Below, in pieces: positions 6,413-12,725 of a DNA stretch of 12,725 bases (positions are counted from its first letter, which is position 1; every line of letters begins with the position of its first letter). A model generated the notes under the pieces. It was not told the origin of the DNA and ran no database searches. It was given only the letters and a program-made list of their open reading frames with translations. The stretch spans positions 1 to 12,725 of the forward strand of contig JAMCSO010000007.1 of assembly GCA_023379075.1 (NCBI GenBank), written 5' to 3'. The DNA is from Candidatus Martarchaeota archaeon (GTDB lineage Archaea > Micrarchaeota > Micrarchaeia > Micrarchaeales > CABMGC01). The translations under genes were made by a program, and so were the position numbers.

Positions 6413-7303
6413 GGCCTCGACTGCGCCTGAGGCGAAGATGCGGGGCGGTGAATTTCGTATGAGGAAGAATTTATCCCCTTCGAAGACTGGAAGCATCTTC
6501 TCAAGGGATATCTCGTAAAGGCCGTCCTTTTCATGTACCCTTGCATTTGAGTGTGAGAAATTCATCACGATGAGATAAAATTTCTGGGAGGAGATATCTT
6601 CCTTTGCAAAGCTGCTTTTGTTGAGCTTTGCAATGAACTTCTGGATCTGGACTGGCTTTTTCGAAGAGAGTATGCTTCCTTTTTCTATCTCATCATGCTC
6701 TATTCCCTTAAGGCCCAATCCGACGCGCGCCCCTTCTCCGGCTTCCTTGAGGTCTATGTCCTGGCTCTGTATAGACTTTATCTCGATTTCCTTGCCTGAG
6801 CTGTGGAAGAGCTTATCATGTTGCAATATTGTACCTTCAGTCACAACCCCCAGGACAACCGTGCCTATGCCCTTGACAGGGAATGCCTTGTCTATATCGA
6901 CACGCTTCTTAGAGATATTCTTGCCTTGAGTGTAAGATATGATCCTTTCAAGAATCTCTTCCCTGTTTGCTATCTCAAAATCCTTCAGGATATTTCCAGT
7001 TAGAAGGGTGCTTATATCATTCTCTCTTGTTATTATTACATGCTTTTCTGAGAGTGAAGCTGCTATCAGAACCTCTCCAAATTCCTTGTCTATATTCTTT
7101 GTGCTTAGCAGAATCTGATCTGAGACAAGAATTGACTCTGCTACCGAATAGAATTTCTCTGAGGGGTTTGTAGGAACTAAGACAGTTATTGCGGAACCAT
7201 CTGGAGCTTTCCTGTTATAGAAGGTTATGCCATTCTCTGAGCTCTTCTTACCAATGAACTCTGCAAGGTTCTTGTCTATAGGCACGGATATTATATGATT
7301 CAT
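6404..7303 (-). CDS. EF-Tu/SelB-like protein with degenerate GTPase domain
   Basis: A 299-aa protein resembling translational GTPases of the EF1A/SelB group. Residues about 137-212 match EF-Tu domain 2 (cores AFPVKGIGTVVLGVVTEGTI, GARVGLGLKG, KGSIL), and 217-299 resemble domain 3. The N-terminal 130 residues follow the G-domain pattern: NGIT (24-27) aligns with switch I and ITVLVPTNP (39-47) with the strand that normally leads to DxPGH. However, there is no P-loop, the DxxG position is lost, and the NKxD position reads as TREND (92-96). It should not bind GTP canonically, so a non-GTPase role at the ribosome or with tRNA is inferred. The ATG at 7303 was chosen because GTGAT (7307-7311) precedes it by 3 nt and overlaps the upstream stop; an in-frame start at 7402 would overlap the upstream gene. 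Translational coupling is likely. Confidence 0.75.
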   Translation of the reverse strand: MNHIISVPIDKNLAEFIGKKSSENGITFYNRKAPDGSAITVLVPTNPSEKFYSVAESILVSDQILLSTKNIDKEFGEVLIAASLSEKHVIITRENDISTLLTGNILKDFEIANREEILERIISYTQGKNISKKRVDIDKAFPVKGIGTVVLGVVTEGTILQHDKLFHSSGKEIEIKSIQSQDIDLKEAGEGARVGLGLKGIEHDEIEKGSILSSKKPVQIQKFIAKLNKSSFAKEDISSQKFYLIVMNFSHSNARVHEKDGLYEISLEKMLPVFEGDKFFLIRNSPPRIFASGAVEALL

Positions 7304-7307
7304 CACA

Positions 7308-7982
7308 TCACTTCGCAAACACGATCTCAAGGGGGCCGCTGTAGTCGAAGGCGGGTGCCTTAACGAATATCTTAATCCTAAAACTGTCTTTCTTGTCGAC
7401 ATTGAAAGGCGGCTTCGGATCTGAGGATAGAAGAGTAAAGGGCTTGTTTACGGAGATTGAGCTAACATGCTCATTGTAACCCAGAACCCTATAGAGCTGT
7501 ATCTCTTTCATGAGGACCTGGGATTTCTGGACTTTCAGTATAGAGGATGTCTCTTCTAGATCTGTTCGGTTGCTACCACATACTAGGGAGATCTTGCTTA
7601 TGCCGAGACTGATGGCATCACTAGGATCATTGCCAAAATCGATCAGTATTGGCCCGCTATAACGCAGGTCTGCATTGAGCTTTAGTCTAAACATCTTCCT
7701 TTCCATGTAAGGAATCTCTTGCGGGAGCTCTGGAGAAATGCTTACTAGAGAGAAGGGCTTTGAGACAGTTATTTTATTAATCTTTATTGGAGGACCTTTG
7801 ATGCTGTCTGGAAGCAGGTCACTCCCTATCTTGTTCTGGAAAGGAAGCTCCAGTTCGAAATCGCCTCGTGGAACCTCCCGTCCGGGAAGACCGTGGGTCT
7901 CTCCCATGAACTTAAGATTTATTGAGGTTAAGTTTATTCTCTCCTCTCTTTTCTTGAAAAACCTGCCAAATGGGGAAACCAT
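7308..7982 (-). CDS. Unknown protein with two tandem ~105-aa beta-rich domains
   Basis: A 224-aa protein that I do not recognise. It has an internal duplication. Unit 1 (about 13-117) and unit 2 (about 121-224) share a strand near their start (SINLKF / SKISLV), then VSKPFSLVS (73-81) matching VNKPFTLLS (178-186), a Pro-rich loop, MFRLKLNA / SFRIKIFV, and RYSGPILIDF (107-116) matching DYSGPLEIVF (213-222). The alternation of polar and hydrophobic residues suggests beta-sandwich folds. There is no signal peptide or membrane helix, so it is probably cytoplasmic. The ATG at 7982 follows GTGAGTGG and a reverse TATA about 23 bp upstream. It ends 4 nt before the start of the SelB-like gene, with the downstream ribosome site covering its TGA, so the two products are likely made together and may interact. 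Confidence 0.72.
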   Translation of the reverse strand: MVSPFGRFFKKREERINLTSINLKFMGETHGLPGREVPRGDFELELPFQNKIGSDLLPDSIKGPPIKINKITVSKPFSLVSISPELPQEIPYMERKMFRLKLNADLRYSGPILIDFGNDPSDAISLGISKISLVCGSNRTDLEETSSILKVQKSQVLMKEIQLYRVLGYNEHVSSISVNKPFTLLSSDPKPPFNVDKKDSFRIKIFVKAPAFDYSGPLEIVFAK

Positions 7983-8001
7983 CCACTCACATATAATAAT
8001 C

Positions 8002-8008
8002 TAATATA
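8002..8008 (-). promoter_or_regulatory. Reverse TATA box for the tandem-domain/SelB-like operon
   Basis: On the minus strand TATATTA is centred about 23 bp before the ATG at 7982, giving a leaderless or very short-leader mRNA. It shares an 82-bp divergent region with the peroxiredoxin promoter. Confidence 0.45.
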
Positions 8009-8026
8009 GCATTTGATGCGCTTAAT

Positions 8027-8034
8027 ATTTTATA
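8027..8034 (+). promoter_or_regulatory. TATA box of the peroxiredoxin/aminopeptidase unit
   Basis: ATTTTATA is centred about 34 bp before the ATG at 8065. It predicts a start site near 8055, just in front of GGTGA (8056-8060), which is spaced 4 nt from the ATG. The result is a short leader containing only the ribosome site. Confidence 0.55.
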
Positions 8035-8064
8035 GTCTCTGTTTATTATCAATATGGTGAAATT

Positions 8065-8520
8065 ATGATTGCAGAGGGTTCTAAGGCTGCGAATTTTCTT
8101 CTGGAAGGGTCTGATGGAAAGAAACACAAGCTTGCCGAATTCAGGGGAAGGTATCTTGTGTTATATTTTTATCCAAAAGACGATACTCCCGGATGCACTA
8201 AGGAAGCATGCTCTTTCAACGAGAACATTAAGAAGATAAAAGCTCTCGGTGCAGAGGTCGTTGGCGTGAGCAAAGACGATCTAAAGTCGCATGAGAAGTT
8301 CAGGTCAAAATATGGGCTTGAGTTCCTCCTACTCTCAGATCCGGAAAGTAAGGTAATAAAGGAATATGGGGCTTTTGGAGATAGAGGCATCTTTGGGAAG
8401 GGAACATTGAGAAAAACCTTTGTAATAGACAAGGAAGGTAAGATTGCAAAGGTATTCGAAAAGGTTAATCCATCTGAGCACAGTGATGAGATCATAGAGT
8501 TTCTGGAGAGCAAGAAATAG
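8065..8520 (+). CDS. bcp: Peroxiredoxin, Bcp/PrxQ type
   Basis: A 151-aa cytoplasmic thiol peroxidase that reduces H2O2 and organic hydroperoxides. The thioredoxin-fold core has LVLYFYPKDDTPGCTKEAC (31-49): peroxidatic C44 in the PxxxTxxC context and C49 five residues later, the resolving Cys arrangement of alpha-2 type Bcp/PrxQ enzymes. R119 in the KGTLRKTFVID stretch fits the conserved active-site Arg. The length is normal for the family. The start ATG has GGTGA 4 nt upstream and a TATA box at the right distance. The M1 aminopeptidase gene starts 8 nt after the stop, so the two are probably co-transcribed. No dedicated reductase is visible nearby. Confidence 0.96.
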   Translation: MIAEGSKAANFLLEGSDGKKHKLAEFRGRYLVLYFYPKDDTPGCTKEACSFNENIKKIKALGAEVVGVSKDDLKSHEKFRSKYGLEFLLLSDPESKVIKEYGAFGDRGIFGKGTLRKTFVIDKEGKIAKVFEKVNPSEHSDEIIEFLESKK

Positions 8521-8528
8521 ATGATATA

Positions 8529-11051
8529 ATGGAAGAACACGTTACATTGGGGAAGAATGTCAGACCAACACATTACAAGCTCGAGATAGAGCCAGATCTT
8601 GGAAAGTTTGTTTATAAATGCCATGAAGAAATAGATCTGCAGATAGAGAAGGAAACAGAAGAGATAGTGCTTAATGTTGCGGAGCTTGATATCCTTCAGG
8701 CAGAAGTTCTCTTTGGAGATAAGCGCGAAAAGGCAAGGATTTCCATTGACAAGAAGAATGAGCGTGTTGTGTTCAATCTGGAAGAGGGAGTCAGAGGAGA
8801 CATTAAGCTTATTGTTCAGTTCACAGGCAAGAACAATGACAAGCTGTATGGATTCTGCAGGAGCAGGTATCTCGATGGAAAAAAGGAGGAGTTCATGCTG
8901 ACCTCGCAATTTGAGGCGACTGATGCAAGGAAGGCATTTCCATGCTTTGATGAACCCGAATTTAAGGCAAAGTTTGATATAGCAATGATCATACCAAAAA
9001 GCCTTTATGCAGTATCTAACATGCCTATAAAAAGAGTGGAGAAGAAGGACAATAAGAAAAAGGTTATCTTTGAGACGACTCCGAAGATGTCCACATACCT
9101 ACTATATCTTGGGGTAGGCAACTTTGAATTTACTGAGAGCAGACATAATGGCACATTGATAAGAGTTATTACAACTCCGGGAAAGAAGAGATTTGCAAAG
9201 CTCCCTCTGGACTACGCGAAGAGATTCTTAAGCTTTTATGAGGAATATTTCGGGATGAAGTTCCCATTGCCAAAGCTCGACCTGCTCGCGATACCAGACT
9301 TTGCTGTTGGTGGCATGGAAAATTGGGGGGCTATAACATTTAGGGAAACTGCGCTCCTTGGAGAAGATAAGAGCGCGGTATCAACAAAACAGAGAATAGC
9401 AGAGGTTGTGGCTCATGAGATTGCACACCAGTGGTTTGGAGATCTTGTTACAATGAAATGGTGGGATGACCTCTGGCTCAATGAAAGCTTCGCGACGTTC
9501 ATGGAAACCAAAGCCGTATCAGAGCTCTTCCCAGAATGGAAGATACGGGAACAGTATTTACTAAGCGATGTCGCATACGCCTTCACGATGGATCAGCTTG
9601 AAGCTACGCATCCAATAAAGGCAAAAGTCAATACCCCTGATGAGATAAGCTCGGCGTTTGATTCGGCAATAACCTATAGCAAGGGAGGAGCTGTCCTGCG
9701 GATAATCGAAGATTATGCTGGCGAGGAATTGTTCAGGGATGGTCTGAGGAATTATGTTAGACGATATGCATATAGTAATGCCACTGAAGACGACCTTTGG
9801 AAGAGTATAGAAGAGAAAGCCAAGAAGAACAATAAGAAATCGAGGATACTTGATGTTGCGAGATCATGGATTAACACACCAGGTTATCCTGCCCTTTATA
9901 CAAAGTTTTATGATGGAAGGCTGGCTGTAGAGCAAAGAAGGTTTACCATATCCGGCAAAAAGAAGAAGGATGAATGGATAATACCGATTAATTACATCAC
10001 CGATAGAAGCAAGAGATCAAAGATGATCCTGATGGACAAGGGCTCTCTTACAGTAAATCTCGGCAATGTCAACTGGATAAAACTGAATCACAAGCAAGGA
10101 GGGCTTTACAGGACATTTTATGATTCAGTGATACAGAAGCGGTTAGGTCTTCTTATTAGTAATGGGGAATTGTCCGGGGCTGATTCGTGGGGCATAGAGA
10201 ATGACCTCTTTGCACTTGCAAGGTCTGGAAGGATCATGCTTGATATGTATTTAGAGTTCATAGAGAAGTATGCGCTGGATAATGTTTATCCGCTGAATGC
10301 AAGCATAATTGATCACCTCGTCTGGCTTAGGAGCCTCTTTTACAAGAAAAAAAAGAAGGAGAGAATCGATGCCATGATATCCTCATATTCTTCCAAGATA
10401 CTAAATAGGCTTGGTTGGGAGAGGAAGAAATACGAGTCTGCTATAGATACCACGCTGAGAAGTTCTGCTATAAGCGCGCTTGGGATAGTAGGCGACAGGG
10501 AAGTTGTAGAGAAGTCACGAAGGATCTTCTGGGATTTTGTAGAAAGGAGAAGGGATATTGACCAGAACTTAAGAGGGGCCATTTATGGGGTTGTTGCCAC
10601 ACACGGAGATGAAAAGACGTTCAATGCCATTGCAGACATGTATGAAAAAGAGGTAGTGGTAGATGAAAAGATGAGGCTCCTTGGAGCTCTTGGAAGGTTC
10701 ACGGATGAAAAACTGATCAGGAAAGCATTGAAGTTCAATATGAGCACGAGCGTGAGATTCCAAGACGCATTCAGGATACCAGCAATACTATCGTTTAACC
10801 ATCCTGGGAATGAGATTGTATGGTCATGGACCAAGAAAAATTGGAAGAAACTGATGAGGACTTATTCAAGCGGAACATTGATGATTGATAAGTTTATAGG
10901 ATTGGGAATCTCTGGTGAAGTAAACGCGCGGAGAGATTTTGCCGCTTTCTTTGCCAAGAAGGAGAATATGCGTGAGGATATTAAAAGAACTGTTAAGCAA
11001 AGGCTTGAGTTCATAGATGCAAACATAAAGATGCTGGAGAAAAATTCCTGA
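8529..11051 (+). CDS. M1 family zinc aminopeptidase
   Basis: An 840-aa metallo-aminopeptidase that removes N-terminal residues from peptides, probably in the cytoplasm downstream of the proteasome, like archaeal tricorn-interacting factors F2/F3. The order is: N-terminal beta domain with QFEATDARKAFPCFDEP (127-143); the exopeptidase motif GGMENWG (261-267), with Gly for the Ala of GAMEN; the zinc site H296-E297-x2-H300 with third ligand E319 in LWLNES; and catalytic Tyr Y383 in ITYSKGG. After these comes a small beta domain and a long C-terminal helical-repeat domain (about 520-840) of the ERAP1-C type. The length is usual for the family and no signal peptide is present. The ATG at 8529 starts 8 nt after the peroxiredoxin stop with only a weak GATGAT ribosome site. 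The stop abuts the stop of the convergent zinc-ribbon gene. Confidence 0.96.
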   Translation: MEEHVTLGKNVRPTHYKLEIEPDLGKFVYKCHEEIDLQIEKETEEIVLNVAELDILQAEVLFGDKREKARISIDKKNERVVFNLEEGVRGDIKLIVQFTGKNNDKLYGFCRSRYLDGKKEEFMLTSQFEATDARKAFPCFDEPEFKAKFDIAMIIPKSLYAVSNMPIKRVEKKDNKKKVIFETTPKMSTYLLYLGVGNFEFTESRHNGTLIRVITTPGKKRFAKLPLDYAKRFLSFYEEYFGMKFPLPKLDLLAIPDFAVGGMENWGAITFRETALLGEDKSAVSTKQRIAEVVAHEIAHQWFGDLVTMKWWDDLWLNESFATFMETKAVSELFPEWKIREQYLLSDVAYAFTMDQLEATHPIKAKVNTPDEISSAFDSAITYSKGGAVLRIIEDYAGEELFRDGLRNYVRRYAYSNATEDDLWKSIEEKAKKNNKKSRILDVARSWINTPGYPALYTKFYDGRLAVEQRRFTISGKKKKDEWIIPINYITDRSKRSKMILMDKGSLTVNLGNVNWIKLNHKQGGLYRTFYDSVIQKRLGLLISNGELSGADSWGIENDLFALARSGRIMLDMYLEFIEKYALDNVYPLNASIIDHLVWLRSLFYKKKKKERIDAMISSYSSKILNRLGWERKKYESAIDTTLRSSAISALGIVGDREVVEKSRRIFWDFVERRRDIDQNLRGAIYGVVATHGDEKTFNAIADMYEKEVVVDEKMRLLGALGRFTDEKLIRKALKFNMSTSVRFQDAFRIPAILSFNHPGNEIVWSWTKKNWKKLMRTYSSGTLMIDKFIGLGISGEVNARRDFAAFFAKKENMREDIKRTVKQRLEFIDANIKMLEKNS

Positions 11052-11429
11052 TTATCTGGAGCTCTTCCCTTTTCTTATCTTCTTTGCTTTTTCCAGGTCG
11101 AGCTTTGGCATGTAGTTCATCAACGACAAAAGGTAAAGAAAAGCGATCACAACCAGTCCTGCGATGAATGAGGCTATTGTATGTGATATGAATACCATCA
11201 ATATGAAGAATATCAGTCCCAGTGCAATGTAGAGCCTCTCTCTTAACTCGAATTTGTCCCTGCTCTTTTTGTATAGAGGATAGCATGATGAACATACGAC
11301 TAGAACATTGTTCTTCTCATTCTTTGTCACATTTCTCTTGAACCACCTTATACTCTTTATGATGATATCGTGCTCTATCTCTATTCCCTTCTTCTCTTTT
11401 CCGCAGACTATGCAATATCTCTTGGCCAT
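11052..11429 (-). CDS. Zinc-ribbon protein with two membrane helices
   Basis: A 125-aa membrane protein of unknown function. The N-terminal domain has C6-x2-C9 and C46-x2-C49, a four-Cys zinc ribbon (cores YCIVCGKEKKG and VVCSSCY), with a basic stretch between the pairs (KSIRWFKRNVTKNEKNN). Two hydrophobic helices follow (about 67-83 and 86-104), then a very basic tail (LEKAKKIRKGKSSR). Both the ribbon and the tail should face the cytoplasm. GTGAT (11435-11439) lies 5 nt before the ATG and supports this start. The gene lies 10 nt after the helical-repeat gene in an operon led by the HerA/VirB4-like ATPase, so a membrane-anchor role for that ATPase is conceivable but only by context. Confidence 0.75.
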   Translation of the reverse strand: MAKRYCIVCGKEKKGIEIEHDIIIKSIRWFKRNVTKNEKNNVLVVCSSCYPLYKKSRDKFELRERLYIALGLIFFILMVFISHTIASFIAGLVVIAFLYLLSLMNYMPKLDLEKAKKIRKGKSSR

Positions 11430-11439
11430 TCGATATCAC

Positions 11440-11736
11440 TTATTCTATGTCGAGATCAACTACCCTGCCCAGAGTACCCCGTATCTTCTCCTCGTCGAGT
11501 ATGTTCAGCACGTTTGTTATCGCGATATCTTCTATTCCCATACGTCTCAAGACATTGGTTATATCTTGCTGTTTGAGCCCTAGCTTTTGAAGCATGCTGG
11601 CGAATGATACAACATTGACATGGCGGTGCATCTTATTCATAGAGCTCAAGAGCTCTTCTATGCTCTTATCGCTTATTCCAAGCATTGTGAGTATCTTTTT
11701 TATATCAATTCTGCTTATTATGAAGGTTTCTCCCAA
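11440..11736 (-). CDS. Small helical-repeat protein sharing a module with the ATPase
   Basis: A 98-aa all-helical protein with repeated units of the pattern L-x2-x-G-[IL]-x4-I-x2-[VIL]-L: KILTMLGISDKSIEELL (14-30), MLQKLGLKQQDITNVL (48-63) and VLRRMGIEDIAITNVL (62-77). Residues 40-80 align without gaps to the last ~41 residues of the upstream ATPase (core LRSIGISDMLITRIF). The best start is TTG at 11736: an in-frame TAA immediately precedes it and GAGG (11745-11748), overlapping the ATPase TGA, is 8 nt upstream. Function unknown; a homotypic partner or regulator of the ATPase tail is the natural inference. An alternative is that it is a detached piece of a once longer ATPase C-terminus. Confidence 0.68.
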   Translation of the reverse strand: MGETFIISRIDIKKILTMLGISDKSIEELLSSMNKMHRHVNVVSFASMLQKLGLKQQDITNVLRRMGIEDIAITNVLNILDEEKIRGTLGRVVDLDIE

Positions 11737-11746
11737 TTATAACGCC

Positions 11747-12725
11747 TCATGTTATGAAGGTGAATATCCTAGTGATTAGCATATCTGAGATACCTATGCT
11801 TCTCAGAAACTCCAGTATGAGATCCTTGTTGACATTGTTCCTTATCAGTTCCTGAACCAGAAGCCGGATATCAACAAGACCGCTCTTCTCGTCCATCTCC
11901 TTAAATACCTTCTCAATTATTCCTGAACCGAGATTTATCTCTACCAATTTGGAGTTCATCTCCATCTTGCTAAACGTGTATTCCTTTTGTATAGCTGTGT
12001 TGTTCAACTCGTCCTGATTGAGTATCTCTGCAACAGTTATTGTATACATATCCAGAGGTATTTCTCCTACAACCTTATCAAGTATGAATATATCTGGGAA
12101 TTGAACGCTGGTGTGGAAAGACATATCTATAGCTGCTTGTCCGACCCCGAACTTGCTTATCTCTGACCTTATAAACTGCGAGAAGTTAAGCGATCCTTGA
12201 AGGTAATTCATGAACTTTTCAAACCTTACCCTAAGCATTATTGTAGTTCCGACATTTGAGAAGATCGCTTCGTTTATATCAGTAGGGTTTTGCGATGCTA
12301 CTATTAGCCCAAACTGGTATTTTCTCCCTTCCCTTACAATCATTACCGCGTCACTCCTGTCATCCCCTGCAATCTTCCATGCCTCATCAAGCACTATTAT
12401 GGCTTTGAGTCCTTTGGATGCACTCCAGCCCTCGGTCCTCATCTTTTCCTTTAAGGTTTGCAATATGAACAATGCTGCCATGGCCCTAAACTGTTCATCA
12501 GGAAGACCTGAAAGATCTATTGATACAAGGCCAGATGTGGAAAGCTTTCCCAGATCTATTGTGCTCTTCTTAGCAAAGAAGTCTTCGCCCTCCCTTGAGA
12601 ATTGCCTTAGCCTATAAATTGCATTTTCTAGCTCTGCTGGATATTGGTAGGTGTTTTCCTCAAGCTTTTCTTCCAGCAACGCAACGACATCTTTTATTGT
12701 GGGGGATGACAGGAGTGACGCGGTA
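11747..12725 (-). CDS. HerA/VirB4-like ATPase, 5' end outside the window
   Basis: About 325 C-terminal residues of a DUF87-type P-loop ATPase of the HerA-FtsK superfamily. The frame stays open to the window edge, so the start and Walker A are not seen. Visible are Walker B with the catalytic Glu (KAIIVLDEAWKI, near 12390), the sensor-like LIVASQNPTDI (near 12300), the arginine-bearing VREGRKYQFG, and NVGTTIMLRV, all in family order. HerA enzymes translocate DNA in end resection; VirB4-like relatives power secretion or pilus machines. No nurA, mre11 or rad50 is in view, so either remains possible. After the ATPase core (ending near 12030) an extra C-terminal segment closes with a helical module (11753-11875) that recurs in the next gene. 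The downstream gene begins 10 nt after its TGA. Confidence 0.85.
   Translation of the reverse strand, partial: TASLLSSPTIKDVVALLEEKLEENTYQYPAELENAIYRLRQFSREGEDFFAKKSTIDLGKLSTSGLVSIDLSGLPDEQFRAMAALFILQTLKEKMRTEGWSASKGLKAIIVLDEAWKIAGDDRSDAVMIVREGRKYQFGLIVASQNPTDINEAIFSNVGTTIMLRVRFEKFMNYLQGSLNFSQFIRSEISKFGVGQAAIDMSFHTSVQFPDIFILDKVVGEIPLDMYTITVAEILNQDELNNTAIQKEYTFSKMEMNSKLVEINLGSGIIEKVFKEMDEKSGLVDIRLLVQELIRNNVNKDLILEFLRSIGISDMLITRIFTFIT

Noticed and set aside
7304..7402. Upstream extension of the SelB-like gene to 7402
   Set aside because: It would overlap the 224-aa gene, and GTGAT 3 nt before 7303 fits the shorter start; the extra residues look like out-of-frame translation.
8518..8531. ATG at 8521 as the aminopeptidase start
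   Set aside because: It is out of frame; the ATG at 8529 is the first in-frame start after the peroxiredoxin stop and gives the expected N-terminus.
8169..8909. Long antisense open frame (246 codons) across peroxiredoxin and aminopeptidase
   Set aside because: It lies fully antisense to two well-supported enzymes, has low-complexity Ser/Leu/Phe composition and no ribosome site; it is a shadow of the sense coding.
1..12725. tRNA/rRNA genes, CRISPR arrays, insertion sequences
   Set aside because: Gene-free stretches are all under 140 bp, and I saw no cloverleaf, repeat-spacer pattern, transposase or terminal inverted repeats.

Overview
This window looks like a compact archaeal genome, most plausibly a DPANN lineage such as Micrarchaeota or a relative. 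The signs are a class III (type IV pilin-like) signal peptide of the KKGQSALEF type, an archaeal topoisomerase I, an archaeal HerA/VirB4-like ATPase, TATA-box promoters about 25 bp upstream of starts (some implying leaderless mRNAs), GGTG/GTGAT Shine-Dalgarno sites, and Arg/Ile codons dominated by AGA/AGG/ATA. The lineage is an inference from protein style. No rRNA or tRNA is present to fix it.

Layout. (1) 1-1013, + strand: two paralogous 118-aa dicluster ferredoxins (79 of 118 residues identical by hand alignment) flank a 56-aa His/Lys-rich small protein. A perfect 10-bp hairpin follows the first ferredoxin. (2) 1016-2326, - strand: a secreted, Cys-containing, pilin-signal surface protein with an InlB-like repeat. 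(3) 2461-4849, + strand: a two-helix membrane peptide followed by DNA topoisomerase I. (4) 4850-5803, - strand: a ferritin-like/VIT1 fusion for Fe/Mn transport, divergent from (5) 5843-6412, + strand: a PLD-like protein with a membrane hairpin inserted in the fold. (6) 6404-7982, - strand: a two-gene operon with a novel tandem-domain protein and an EF-Tu/SelB-like protein that has lost its GTPase motifs. (7) 8065-11051, + strand: a Bcp peroxiredoxin and an M1 aminopeptidase, 8 nt apart. (8) 11052-12725, - strand: an operon running in from outside the window, with a HerA/VirB4-like ATPase (5' end cut off by the window), a 98-aa helical-repeat protein that shares a module with the ATPase tail, and a zinc-ribbon two-helix membrane protein.

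Themes. Redox and iron handling recur (ferredoxins, ferritin-VIT1, peroxiredoxin), but they sit in separate transcription units. All four convergent gene pairs are packed with gaps of 2, 0, -9 and 0 nt, so there is no room for conventional intergenic terminators. The most interesting candidates for undescribed biology are the ATPase/helical-module/zinc-ribbon operon and the GTPase-dead SelB-like protein paired with an unknown tandem-domain partner. The window has no gene-free stretch over 300 bases, and I saw no RNA genes, CRISPR arrays or insertion sequences.
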